Of a DNA stretch of 64,000 nt, positions 9,465 to 20,904 are shown piece by piece (positions within the stretch are counted from its first letter, which is position 1; every line of letters starts with the position of its first letter). This DNA is from Cherax quadricarinatus. Its lineage: Eukaryota; Arthropoda; Malacostraca; Decapoda; Parastacidae. A model generated the notes under the pieces. That model was given only the letters and a program-made list of their open reading frames with translations. It had not been told where the DNA came from and made no database searches. Location: NCBI RefSeq assembly GCF_038502225.1, contig NC_091341.1, positions 7,677,035-7,741,034 on the forward strand, given 5' to 3'. The translations under genes were made by a program, and so were the position numbers.

Positions 9465-11720
9465 AAAGACATGTCAGCATGGTATGACAACTGGGAAAAT
9501 AAGATGGGTGAATTGGACGGGGCTCTCTCGGACGGCAGTGCTCCTGAGAGTGCTAGTGATATCCTGGAGGACAGTGCTCCTGAGGGTGCTAGTGATGTCC
9601 TGGAGGACAGTGCTCCTGAGAGTGCAAGTGATGTCCTGCAGGACAGTGCTCCTGAGAGTGCTAGTGTTGTCCTGGAGGACAGTGCTCCTGAGAGTGCTAG
9701 TTATGTCCTGGAGGACAGTGCTCCTGAGGGTGCTAGTGATGTCCTGGAGGAGAGTGCTCCTGAGAGTGCAAGTGATGTCCCGCAGGACAGTGCTCCTGAG
9801 AGTGCTAGTGTTGTCCTGGAAAACAGTGCTCCTGAGAGTGCTAGTGATGTCCTGGAGGACAGTGCTCCTGAGGGTGCTAGTGATGTCCTGGAGGACAGTG
9901 CTCCTGAGAGTGATAGTGATGTCCTGCAGGACAGTGCTCCTGAGAGTGCTAGTGATGTCCTGCAGGACAGTGCTCCTGAGAGTGCTAGTGTTGTTCTGGA
10001 GGACAGTGCTCCTGAGAGTGCTAGTGATGTCCTGGAGGACAGTGCTCCTGAGAGTGCTAGTGAAGTCGTGGAGGAGAGTGCTCCTAAGAATGCTAGTGAT
10101 GTTCTGCAGGACAGTGCTCCTGAGAGTGCTACTGATGTCCTGCAGGACAGTGCTCCTGAGAGTGCTAGTGTTGTTCTGGAGGACAGTGCTCCTGAGAGTG
10201 CTAGTGATGTCCTGGAGGACAGTGCTCCTGAGAGTGCTAGTGATGTCCTGGAGGACAGTGCTCCTGAGGGTGCTAGTGATGTCCTTGAGGAGAGTGCTCC
10301 TGAGAGTGCAAGTGATGTCCCGCAGGACAGTGCTCCTGAGAGTGCTAGTGTTGTCCTGGAAAACAGTGCTCCTGAGAGTGCTAGTGATGTCCTGGAGGAC
10401 AGTGCTCCTGAGGGTGCTAGTGATGTCCTGGAGGACAGTGCTCCTGAGAGTGATAGTGATGTCCTGCAGGACAGTGCTCCTGAGAGTGATAGCGTTGTCC
10501 TGGAGGACAGTGCTCCTGAGAGTGCTACTGATGTCCTGCAGGACAGTGCTCCTGAGAGTGCTAGTGTTGTTCTGGAGGACAGTGCTCCTGAGAGTGCTAG
10601 TGATGTCCTGGAGGACAGTGCTCCTGAGAGTGCTAGTGATGTCCTGGAGGACAGTGCTCCTGAGGGTGCTAGTGATGTCCTTGAGGACAGTGCTCCTGAG
10701 AGTGCAAGTGATGTCCCGCAGGACAGTGCTCCTGAGAGTGCTAGTGTTGTCCTGGAAAACAGTGCTCCTGAGAGTGCTAGTGATGTCCTGGAGGACAGTG
10801 CTCCTGAGAGTGATAGTGATGTCCTGCAGGACAGTGCTCCTGAGAGTGATAGCGTTGTCCTGGAGGACAGTGCTCCTTAGAGTGCTAGTGAAGTCCTGGA
10901 GGACAGTGCTCCTGAGAATGCTAGTGATGTCCTGCAGGACAGTGCTCCTGAGAGTGCTAGTGATGTCCTGCAGGACAGTGCTCCTGAGAGTGCTAGTGTT
11001 GTTCTGGAGGACAGTGCTCCTGAGAGTGCTAGTGATGTCCTGGAGGACAGTGCTCCTGAGAGTGCTAGTGATGTCCTGGAGGACAGTGCTCCTGAGAGTG
11101 CTAGTGATGTCCTGGAGGACAGTGCTCCTGAGGGTGCTAGTGATGTCCTGGAGGACAGTGCTCCTGAGAGTGATAGTGATGTCCTGCAGGACAGTGCTCC
11201 TGAGAGTGATAGCGTTGTCCTGGAGGACAGTGCTCCTGAGAGTGCTAGTGAAGTCCTGGAGGACAGTGCTCCTGAGAATGCTAGTGATGTCCTGCAGGAC
11301 AGTGCTCCTGAGAGTGCTAGTGATGTCCTGCAGGACAGTGCTCCTGAGAGTGCTAGTGTTGTTCTGGAGGACAGTGCTCCTGAGAGTGCTAGTGATGTCC
11401 TGGAGGACAGTGCTCCTGAGAGTGCTAGTGATGTCCTGGAGGACAGTGCTCCTGAGAGTGCTAGTGATGTCCTGGAGGACAGTGCTCCTGAGAGTGCTAG
11501 TGATGTCCTGGAGGACAGAGCTCCTGAGAGTGCTAGTGATGTCCTGGAGGACAGTGCTCCTGAGAGTGCTAGTTATGTCCTGGAGGACAGTGCTCCTGAG
11601 AGTGCTAGTGATGTCCTGGAGGACAGTGCTCCTGAGAGTGCTAGTGATGTCCTGGAGGACAGAGCTCCTGAGAGTGCTAGTGATGTTCTGGAGGACAGTG
11701 CTCCTGAGAGTGCTAGTGAT
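9465..11720 (+). pseudogene. Non-LTR ORF1 with ~60 copies of a 12-residue repeat
   Basis: After MSAWYDNWENKMGELDGALSD the frame consists of 36-bp units encoding DSAPESASDVLE and close variants (VLQ, EGAS, ESDS). The period is strict, so all three frames lack stops; the 780-codon frame reading RTVLLRVLVMSW is an artefact. The DSAPESASDVLE frame is supported by in-frame continuity with the PHD finger upstream (through the loop sequence) and with the endonuclease end downstream. One premature TAG occurs at 10878-10880, a GAG-to-TAG change. The repeat is acidic, Ser/Ala-rich and probably disordered. Most of the endonuclease domain expected next is missing. Confidence 0.7.
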
Positions 11721-12542
11721 GTCCTGGAGGATGGAGGCGTCCTTGATCTGTGCCTGGGTTTAAACATTACTTTTGCCAGCTGTGAGTCTTCCATTGTAAC
11801 AGATATATCATCAGATCATTTCCCAAGGTTAACCTCACTAGATATTGGTAATACTATCCTTCCTGGTGGGATATTCAAACGGAAACGTTTTAATGTTCCC
11901 ACTGATCAGCATGATGACTTTGTTGCACATGTGACTGACTGGTATAATTCCTATGAGTGTTCCTCTGTTGAGACCTTTAACAATGACCTTGTGAGCAGTA
12001 TTCAGAACTACTTAGAGCCGTCACTGAAACCTCCTGGAACTATAAACCCAACTAACTTCCATAATAATCATACCTCCTATAAAAGTCATACCTATTACAA
12101 TGGTTCTAAACTTCGAACATTGAAACGTACTGCTCGCAGACTAGGTCAGGCCTATAGAAACCATCGTACCCCTGAGATGCTGAGCCTCTTCCAAACTGCC
12201 CTTGCTGCTGCCAGAGAGCGTATGACAGAGCTGCGGCAAACAGACTGGGAACAATTTGTCAATGGTCTCAATGCTCACACCCTACTTAGCCGGGCATGGA
12301 GGGACATAAATAAAATTAAGGGTAACAGAACTGGGCAGATCGCGCACCCTCATCCCTTACATAGGGCGAATGAGTTAGTCAGTGCTTGGGCTGCTACATC
12401 TAGCTATGACAATATTCCCAGTACCACACAAATTAAATTAATGGACAAATATGATGCAAGGAGAGACTTGTTTGCTTTATGCTCAGCAAGGCAGATGACT
12501 GCAACATTCCTTTCACTAATTATGAACTTGATGCAGCACTAA
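11721..12542 (+). pseudogene. Endonuclease end and RT N-terminal region of a non-LTR element
   Basis: In the same frame as the repeat array, the reading continues VLEDGGVLDLCLGLN and then SSDHFPRLTS, the SDH motif that closes an APE-type endonuclease. About 230 residues of the linker before RT follow, rich in charged helices. The frame stops at 12540-12542 but coding resumes in another frame from 12479, so one indel lies near 12480-12540. Earlier endonuclease motifs are absent, so either the repeat array replaced them or a deletion joined the two. Confidence 0.7.
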
Positions 12543-13855
12543 CTAAGGGCAACTCCACGTCGCCTGGTGAGGATGGTATTACTTACAACATACTCAGATT
12601 GCTGTGTCGAGTACCAGGTAATCCTTTGCTTGAATTATATAACATGAGTTATGTCACTGGGGAGCTCCCTAAATCATCGACCAACAGCCTCATTATTCCC
12701 ATTCCGAAGCTCAACCAACAAAACTCATTTCGCCCAATATCCATTACTAGCTGCTTGTGTAAAACATTCGAAAGGATGATTCTTAATCGTCTTATGCACA
12801 GAATTAAGCAATTCTTGTCTCCCCGGTTGCATGGCTTCATGCATGGAAGGAGTGTGCATCATTGCATTACCACCTTTCTCACTCTGCACACTGACAGCTC
12901 ATACACTACCTTCCCTGACCTTAAATCCGCTTTTGATGTAGCCAACCGACATGTAATCATTAGTGAACTTGCCAGAATGGATGTTGGAGGATGGCTTCTC
13001 CGCTGGATTAAAGGTTACCTGTCCAACAGAAAGTCGTCTGTGTTGTTCCAGGGACATAGAAGTGTAACTAAAGATTTTGAATTAGGAACCCCACAGGAAG
13101 GCGTGCTTAGTCCCACCCTTTTCAATATTCTGATTAATGCCTTACTTAATGATATGCCCAGCCAGCCCCATCATTATACGGTTAGTTTTGCTGTTGATAT
13201 AATGATTCACACCACCGGATTCTTCAACACCCAAAACATTCTTAATCATGCACTAGCCTCGTGTCAGGACCTGGGGTTAATAATCTCAGGAGATAAAACA
13301 AAGATAGTCAATATGCGTCCTCCTCGACAGACAGGCACAGTTCGTCAGATCCAGTTGCATGATGGGACTCTTCTAGAATATGTAAGCAGATACAGGTATC
13401 TAGGCTTTGAGGTTCCACTACTTGGATCTGTTGTAACGAGACTTCGTCGCCAATACAAAGAAAGGCTGAGAGCACTTATATTTGTGGCAGATTTTCATCC
13501 CAGGTATGATGTTAACGTTAAAATTGTGAAAATGATGTATCTTGCTTATATTAGATCATTGGTTGATTATGCTGCGCCACTACTTGCTCTTGTGTCTGAC
13601 TGGAAGCTTGGAGGGCTGGAAAAACTGCAGACCGAAGCAATGAGGATCATCCTAGGATGCCCTCGTACTGCCAAAATTTTAAATATGCGGGAAGAACTTA
13701 ATATTCCAAGCATTAGAGATCGTGTTACTGAAAGAAATATCCTTATTGGGGTCGAAGCCCATTCAAACCCCTGCACAGAAGCCCTCCAAACTTTCCTTAG
13801 CACTGGTGAACATCCTTCCAGATGGATCGAAAAACTGGAACCGACCTCCGCATGA
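12479..13855 (+). pseudogene. Non-LTR reverse transcriptase domain
   Basis: 458 codons with RT blocks in order: SPGEDGITYN, then IIPIPKLN...FRPISITSCLCKTFERM, then HGFMHGRS, then FPDLKSAFD (motif A with catalytic D), then GTPQEGVLSPTLFNILIN (motif B), then SFAVDIMIH (motif C). Motif C reads AVD where ADD is expected, so one catalytic aspartate is lost. A C-terminal thumb and linker follow to 13855. The enzyme would copy element RNA at a nicked target. With the downstream RNase H start it resembles I/R1-group elements. It is inactive by motif C, frameshifts and deletion. Confidence 0.88.
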
Positions 13856-14140
13856 AACAGCTACATGATCTATGTCAAGTTAGGCAACAGAGGCACTTTC
13901 CTGCTCCATGGGATATTACCCCATTCCAAACTACCATTCCTCCATTTCCCCCCAAAACTCTTCTTAAATCACAACCAAAGCTTCGTCTTGGAGCCAAACA
14001 TGATGCCTTAAGCTGTATTGATAACTTAGTCCCATAGAACACTCTTTCACCAATTATTTACGTTGATGGTTCTGTTCACCAGTCCACTGGTGCAGCTGGT
14101 AGTGCTGCTGTTGTTATACAGAGATTTTTAGATTTTGCCA
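13822..14140 (+). pseudogene. Post-RT linker and start of RNase H, truncated
   Basis: The frame shifts again near 13830 and encodes a proline-rich linker to 14037, where a TAG replaces a sense codon. The frame continues IIYVDGSVHQSTGAAGSAAVV, an RNase H first strand with its aspartate. At about 14130-14140 the sequence changes abruptly to the 3' end of the minus-strand element, so the rest of RNase H is lost. Confidence 0.65.
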
Positions 14141-14286
14141 CCGAAGTGGCTAGTTTATTGTGCACCCCATATCCATCCTGTGGACGGTAGCGCGAGAGCA
14201 TATGGATACACAAAAGGCCTAGGAACTAGGCCCCAAAGGGTTAACAGGAATACATATGGATTTATATCTACATATCTATAGTTCAC

Positions 14287-14505
14287 TTATCTGTTACAAG
14301 CAAATTTAGGAAATTTGCTTAGTATATCTGGTATCTTATTTTCATTAATAAGATATCTTGACATGTCACATAGGTTATTATACTGTCTGTCTCTGTATTC
14401 CTCAATAAGTGGACAATTAAGCACATTGTGTTCAAGAGAGTGACCATATGCATGATCACATAATTTACATTTAGTTTGATCATCTGTCTCCCAAACTGCT
14501 AGAAG
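14287..14505 (-). pseudogene. C-terminal zinc-knuckle segment of the same element
   Basis: One frame off from the RNase H ORF, the minus strand encodes CKLCDHAYGHSLEHNVLNC and a tail ending FPKFACNR before TAA at 14287-14289. The CX2C...H...C pattern after RNase H is typical of I-group ORF2 C-termini. The frameshift near 14500 is the only break seen in this part. Confidence 0.7.
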
Positions 14506-15236
14506 TACTTGTAACCAAGCCTAAGCCTGGCCACTACAACATCAGTCAGTCTGTTCACATTGCAAGTTGCTCCATAAACATACTTATCTACGTTCATGTT
14601 ATCATAGTGGGTTATAGATCTACTCAGGCTTCTAACTGCATTCCTATAACAATCATTTTCATTATTTACTTCTCTCCTAATATTATTCCTAATGCTAGAC
14701 ACAGTTATACCAAAGTTATATTCTACATTCTCCTTCTCGATACTCTTCTTGGCTAACATATCAACTTTATCATGAAGGAGTAATCCAATGTGTGATGGGA
14801 TCCATAGCAATTGTACATTAATTCCTTTGTCCCTAATTTTTGAGTATCTATACCTGGCTTCCCCAATGAGCATGTTGTTGGAGTCATTATATGAGCCAAG
14901 AGCCTTCAATGATGACATAGAATCAGTAATGATGATAGAGTCAAGCTCAGTGTCATAGGTTAGCTTTAGCGCCATTAGGATTGCAAACAATTCAGTTTGC
15001 AGTGTAGACGCCCAGTTGTTAATTCTTATACCTAACTCAACAAATTTATTATCGTTCTTAACTAGGGAGGTGGCAAGAAGAGCAGATGCAGCCCTGCCGG
15101 AATACTCCTGTTTAGATCCATCAGTGTATATAACTTGTGATAACTTATTACTACCAGCTAGGTGAGAAATTTCTTCTTGAGCAGTTGCTCTAACAAGAGA
15201 TTTAAGGAAGGGATTACTAGCAATGAGCTTCTTGGG
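14499..15236 (-). pseudogene. RNase H domain of a non-LTR element
   Basis: The reading starts upstream of the annotated methionine at 14990: IYTDGSKQEYSG near 15130 (first catalytic D), TELFAILMALKL (E), IIITDSMSSLKAL (D), then WIPSHIGLLLHDKVDMLAKK (H and final D). All four catalytic positions are present, so the domain itself looks intact. RNase H removes template RNA during target-primed reverse transcription. The frame stops at 14499 after LRLGYKYF. The family's C-terminal zinc segment continues in the next frame. Confidence 0.85.
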
Positions 15237-15255
15237 AGGGACTTGTAGGTGTTAC

Positions 15256-15425
15256 TGTACTCTACTGGTTTTCTGTGTTACTGTACTAGTATTCTGTGTT
15301 ACTGTACTGGTCTTCTGTGTTACTGTACTGATATTCTGTGTTACTGTACTAGTATTCTGTATTACTGTACTCTACTGGTGTTCTTTGTTACTCTATTGGT
15401 ATTCCGTGTTACTGTGCAATAAAGA
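15256..15425. repeat. ~20-bp tandem repeat, ttctgtgttactgtactgg type
   Basis: Six to eight imperfect copies. Related degenerate repeats appear at 33734-34050 and, in the opposite orientation, at 38265-38720. Confidence 0.8.
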
Positions 15426-15529
15426 GCATTGAAAAATACAAATTTTAGAGATGCAAGCTGTACTTTTCAGGCATTATTTGTATGGTCACAACAAACTTCT
15501 GTACAAAATTTCAGACCATTTCATGGCCA

Positions 15530-15584
15530 TTTACCCTGCAGTATCGTGATCGAATCTTCGCCGATCACGATACTGCAGGGTAAA
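15530..15584. repeat. Perfect 23-bp inverted repeat with 9-nt loop
   Basis: Arms 15530-15552 and 15562-15584 are exact reverse complements around aatcttcgc. No coding context. It could form a cruciform or RNA hairpin. Confidence 0.9.
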
Positions 15585-15677
15585 TTATAATTTATTGGTT
15601 GTCAGGATAATAATCAAGTGTACATGATTTATATAATTTTTAGTTTTGAAGATTGTTTAATCACATGTAATTTGAAA

Positions 15678-16570
15678 CTATTGCAAGTTATTAGTGAAGT
15701 CTTTCTTGGTGCAGAACTTCGGCATCACTTTCCCGGAAAACATTCTTTGCCTGATATATCCATATTGTGACTTTTGTCCAGTTTCTTCAGTACAAGCTTC
15801 AGTCATCAATTTTATCCCTCTCTTAAAAGCTTGAGTGTTGTTTAGCCACTTGGGCACCTCCAGTGGAATCTCAGTAATTTTCAGAACCTGTTGATCTGAT
15901 TGAGAACTAGTGAAAGGAGCCCGCTTTGAGTTCAGTCTTCCAGTCAATCATGGGATGAGAGTTGTTTGCTTGCCACTTTAGTTTGGAAAACACTACTTTG
16001 ACAATAGGAGCCACATTGTTATTCTCTTCATCTTCATTGTCATCATCAGTGTAGATTAAGAAGTCCTCGTCAACAGCATCAGCATCAGTAGAATCTTCTC
16101 CATCCTCATCACAGCTCTCAGTACTTTCTTCTGTCTGCTGAGTCTCTTCTCTATATGACTTTTGTCGTCCTTGGTGATAATGCCATAGTCCATTAAGGTG
16201 GCGGTAGCAATGGCAGCTTCAGCATGGTCACTGATCAAGTATCGGTCGCATGTGGCTGCCAGTGTGAGGAGTCTTGTACTATTCTGCTGTGAGCTGCTGG
16301 CAGTCAGACCACTCAAGACATAGCATCAGTATTTACAGAAGGGCTATCTCTGGCATCATTTGGATTATCGTCATAATCAGAAACTTCTCCAGCTCCGAGT
16401 TCACTCTGTCTTTCCTTCAGCTGCTTCCTGGCTCTGTCTGAATCCTGCTCCTCTGTTACAGTCACTCTATCCCACATCCTCGTTACTGTCATGTCACCAC
16501 AGCCAATTTTCATCTTCCTATCGCCTCTCTGGTCAAGAAGGAACTGTACCTCATGTTTAGGAACTTTCAC
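15678..16570 (-). pseudogene. Decayed ORF of an uncharacterised repeat-encoded protein family
   Basis: Three consecutive minus-strand open segments in shifting frames. The first (16570-16313) starts MKVPKHEVQFLL, with a charged acidic linker. The second overlaps it by four bases at ATGA and carries TLAATCDRYLISDHAEAAIATATL...DYGIITKDD. The third (15947-15678) carries IPLEVPKWLNNTQAFKRGIKLMTEA...MPKFCTKKDF. I recall similar 'CDR..SDRAAAAIATA...' and 'CHTQAVER.VKLVTEA' blocks in unnamed, multi-copy arthropod proteins, but cannot name a function. Relative to those, a large central part appears deleted. A domesticated or transposon-borne gene are both possible. Confidence 0.4.
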
Positions 16571-16634
16571 ATCACATTTACAGGCCAGGTGTTATCTGTC
16601 ACATTCCTTTATTTTGCACCCTACATCTTGACAG

Positions 16635-17594
16635 GAGGCATGTATAATACATTCACTGCATCTTCATTATAACACAATCACTGCATTTTCACTATAATAC
16701 ATTCATTGCATCTTCACTATAATACATTCACTTCATCTTCACTATAAAACATTCACTGCATCTTCATTATAATACATTAACTGCATTTTCACTGCAGTAC
16801 AATCACTACATCTTCACTATAATACATTCACTGCATCTTCACTATAATACATACACTGCATCTTCACTACATTCTCTGCATCCTCACTATAATACATTCA
16901 CTGCATCTTCATTATTATACATTCATTGAATCTTCATTATAATACATTCACTGCATCTTCACTATAATACATTCACTGCATCTTCCCTATAATAATACAT
17001 TCACTGCATCTTCGCTATAATACATTCACTAAATCTTCACTAAAATACATGCACTGCATCTTCACTCTAATAGTCACTACATCTTCATTATAATACAATC
17101 GCTGCATCTTGACTATAGCACATTCACTGCATCTTCACTAAAATACATTCATTGCATCTTTACTATAATACATTCACTGCATCTTCACTACAATACATTC
17201 ACTGCATCTTCACTACAACACATTCACTGCATTTTCATTAAAATACATTCACTGTATTTTCACTGTGGTACAATCACTACATCTTCACTATAATACATTT
17301 ACTGCATCATCACTATAATACATACACTGCATCTTCACTATAATACATTCACTGCTTCTGCATTACAATGCATTCACTGCATTTTCACTATAATACATTC
17401 ACAGTATCTTCACTATAATACATTCACTGCATCTTTACTATAATACTTTCACTGCATCTTCATTATAATATATTCACTGCATCTTCAATATAGTACATTC
17501 ACTGCATATTCACTATAATACATTCACTACGTCTTCACTATAATAATACATTCATTGCATCTTCAATATAATACACTTACTGCATCTTCACTAT
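16635..17594. repeat. 25-bp minisatellite, orientation 1
   Basis: About 38 imperfect copies of cattcactgcatcttcactataata. Typical changes are single substitutions and small indels. Confidence 0.95.
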
Positions 17595-19665
17595 TCAATG
17601 AATGTATTTTAGTGAAGATGCAGTGAATGTTTTATAGTTAAAATGCAGTGAATGTATCATAGTGAAGATGCAGTGATTGTATTATAGTGAAGATCCAGTG
17701 AATGTATTATAGTGAAGATGCAGTGAATGTATTATAGTGAAGATGAAGTGAATGTATTATAGTGAAGATGCAGTGAATGTATTATAGTGAAGATGAAGTG
17801 AATGTATTATAGTGAAGATGCAGTGAATGTATTATAGTGAAGATGAAGTGAATGTATTATAGTGAAGATGTAGTGATTGTACTACAGTGAAAATGCAGTG
17901 AATGTATTATAATGAAGATGCAGTGAATGTCTTATAGTGAAGATCCAGTGAATGTATTATAGTGAAGATCCAGTGAATGTATTATAGTGAAGATGCAATG
18001 AATGAATTATATTGATGATGCAGTGAATGTAATGTAGTGAAGATTCAGTGAACGTATTGTGGTGAAGATACAGTGAATGTGTTATAATGAAGATACAGTG
18101 AATGTATTATAGTGAAGATGCAATGAATGTATTTTAGTGAAGATGCAGTGAATGTATTATAGTGAAAATGCAGTGAATGTATCATAGTGAAGATGCAGTG
18201 AATGTATTATAGTGAAGATTCATTGAATATATTATAGTGAAGATCCAGTGAATGTATTATAGTGAAGATCCAGTGAATGTATTATAGTGAAGATCCAGTG
18301 AATGTATTATAGTGAAGATGCAATGAATGAATTATAGTGAAGATGTAGTGATTGTACTACAGTGAAAATGCAGTGAACGTATTATAATGAAGATGCAGTG
18401 AATGTCTTATAGTGAAGATCCAGTGAATGTATTATAGTGAAGATGCAACGAATGTAATGTAGTTAAGATTCAGTGAACGTATTGTGAAGATACAGTGAAT
18501 GTGTTATAATGAAGATACAGTGAATGTATTTTAGTGAAGATGCAGTGAATGTATTATAGTGAAAATGCATTGAATGTATCATAGTGAAGATGCAGTAATG
18601 TATCATAGTGAAGATGCAGTGAATGTATTATAGGAAAGATGCAGTGAATGTATTATAGTGAAGAATTAGGGAATGTGTTATAATGAAGTTGAAGTGAATG
18701 TATTAGAGTGAAAATGCAGTGAATGTATCATAGTGAAAATTCAGTGAATGTATCATAGTGAAGATGCAGTGAATGTATCATAGTGAAAATTCAGTGAATG
18801 TATCATAGTGAAGATGCAGTGAATGTATTATAGTGATGATGAAAATGTATTATAGTGAAGATGCAGTGAATGTATTTTAGTGAAGATGCAATGAATGAAT
18901 TATAGAGAAGACGCAGTGTATGTATTATAGTGAAGATGCAGTGAATGTATTATAGTGCAGAAGCAGTGAATGTATTATAGTGAAAATGCAGTGAATGTGT
19001 TATAATGAAGATTCAGTGAATGTATAATAGTGAAGTTCCAGTGAATGTATTATAGTGAAGATGCAATGAATGAATTATAGAGAAGATGCACTGAATGTAT
19101 TATAGTGAGGATGGAGAGAATGTAATGTAGTGAAGACGCAGTGTATTATTGTGAAGATGCAGTGAATGTATTATAGTGCAGAAGCAGTGAATGTATTATA
19201 GTGCAGAAGAAGTGAATGTATTATTGTGAAAATGCAGTGAAAATGAAGATGCAGTGAATGTATTATAGTGAAGATACAGTGACTGTATTATTGTGAAGAT
19301 TCAGTGAATGTATTATAATGGAGATGCAGTGAATGTATTATAGTGAAGATGCAGTGAATGTGTTATAGTGAAGATGCAGTGAATGTAATGCTGTGAAGAT
19401 GAAGTGTATGTATTATAGTGAAGATGCAGTGAATGTATTATAGTGAAGATGAAGTGAATGTATTATAGTGAAGATGAAGTGAATGTATTATAGTGAAGAT
19501 GAAGTGAATGTATTATAGTGAAGATGAAGTGAATGTATTATAGTGAAGATGAAGTGATTGTATTATATGAAGATGCAGTGAACGTCTTATAGTGAAGATG
19601 AAGTGAATGTATTATAGTGAAGATGAAGTGATTGTATTATATGAAGATGAAGTGAACGTCTTATA
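17595..19665. repeat. Same 25-bp minisatellite, reversed orientation
   Basis: About 80 copies of the reverse complement (tagtgaagatgcagtgaatgtatta). The switch is sharp at 17590-17600. Array variants such as gaagtgaatg cluster at both ends of this block. It abuts the Penelope-like ORF at 19666 directly. Confidence 0.95.
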
Positions 19666-20151
19666 GTGAAGATGTTGGTTCTCCCTTACCATGAAAACTT
19701 GGTTGATATGCCTTCTCTTTTTAAGTCTTTTAATATTAAAGTTGTATTTAAAAATCTTGATACAGTAAAAAAACTTTTAATAAAGAATTCCCCCCAAAAT
19801 GCTGAGGGATGTGTCTATAAGATTCATTGTAAAAATTGCGATAAAGTTTATTACGGTCAAACTGGTAAAAGTCTCGAACTTAGATTAAAACAACATAAAT
19901 ATAGCATTAGAACTGGACAAGATTCCAATGTTCTATTTATTCATGTGAAAGATTTTAACCATCCAATTGATTTCCAGAAAGTTGAGAAAGTTGTTTCAAG
20001 CAAGTCCATGGTAGACAGAAATATAATTGGATCTTGTTTCATAAAAAGTAGTGTTGAAAATAATATGAATATTTCCTTTGGTTTATATAAATTAGATTCA
20101 TTTATAATTAATAAAATTTGGGAAGAATTTAATAATACATTGGACAAATAA
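19666..20151 (+). pseudogene. Penelope-like element: GIY-YIG endonuclease C-terminal end
   Basis: 161 codons. The GIY-YIG domain is at residues ~48-125: CVYKIHCKNCDKVYYGQTGK gives the YK(I)/YYG strands and the CX2C pair typical of Penelope endonucleases, then SLELRLKQH (catalytic arginine and following histidine), FIHVKDFNHPIDF, and DRNIIGSCFIKSS containing the position where catalytic glutamate is usually E (here G in IIGSCF). Penelope-like elements use this domain to nick target DNA for reverse transcription. The RT part is missing; the 5' boundary is the satellite array at 19665. The listed start lies within satellite-derived codons and is not a true start. Confidence 0.88.
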
Positions 20152-20440
20152 TAAATATTATTTCTTGGGTAGAATATATTGTTAGTGGGATGTCTTGAGG
20201 ACCTGTCTAGTTGGACCAGCGGACCTACTGCAGTGTTCCTCTTTTCTTATGAGTCCGGTATTGTCGCGCGTCAGGTGTTTCTTTGATGTGGGATGTGACT
20301 GAGGTGTGGTCTAGACCCTTTATATGCCTTCCTTTTATGTATTACTTTCATAGTTCCTTTACAATGTGAGTAGTCACGAAAGCGCTTGGAATTTAACTAC
20401 TCTTTCACAGTGGTTGTTTTGCATATTTAAAAATCACCTG
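20152..20440 (+). other. Penelope-like 3' noncoding tail
   Basis: No coding sequence. At 20195-20250 it has a segment (gacctgtct...gcagtgttcctcttttcttatg) that recurs, inverted, at the 3' end of the non-LTR element near 46890-46945. Near 20376 cacgaaagcgcttgg is a conserved-looking block. Confidence 0.55.
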
Positions 20441-20472
20441 TTTAAAATCACCTGTTTACTGTGATCTTATTG

Positions 20473-20614
<142 letters not shown>

Positions 20615-20640
20615 ATACCAGCAGTGTTATATATAAACAA

Positions 20641-20765
20641 ACATGATTAATAAACATGACAGCCAGGAAGATGATTAACACACATGATAGCCAGGAAGAT
20701 GATTAACACACATGACAGCCAGGAAGATGATTTACAAAGAAGATAGCCAGGAGGATGACCAACAC
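20641..20765. repeat. ~28-bp tandem repeat, 4 copies
   Basis: The unit is acatgatagccaggaag plus atgattaacac; the last copy is divergent. Confidence 0.85.
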
Positions 20766-20904
20766 ACAGAATAGGCAGGATGATAGCGAGAACCGTTGTG
20801 TTCTACAAAATGAAGCGGGTGATGTTCCTTAACTGTACAGATACTGACTGCTGTAGGAGGATGTAAATAAGACCTTTGTGAAGAATACGATAACAAGGTG
20901 GGTT

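Larger units (their letters stand above)
14130..15236 (-). mobile_element. 3' part of a second non-LTR element (RNase H and tail)
   Basis: The minus-strand element runs from RNase H (15236) to a 3' noncoding tail (14286-14130). The tail is a sequence I recognise as repetitive in decapods. It is 5'-truncated at 15236, next to a tandem repeat. Confidence 0.8.

Noticed and set aside
9441..9470. Foldback as an adapter or chimera artefact
   Set aside because: Arms of both palindromes have diverged in sequence, one contains a transposon with target duplication, and the loop is natural element sequence found between its flanking codons.
9421..11763. 780-codon plus frame reading RTVLLRVLVMSW repeats
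   Set aside because: Off-frame reading of the 36-bp array; only the DSAPESASDVLE frame joins real coding sequence on both sides.
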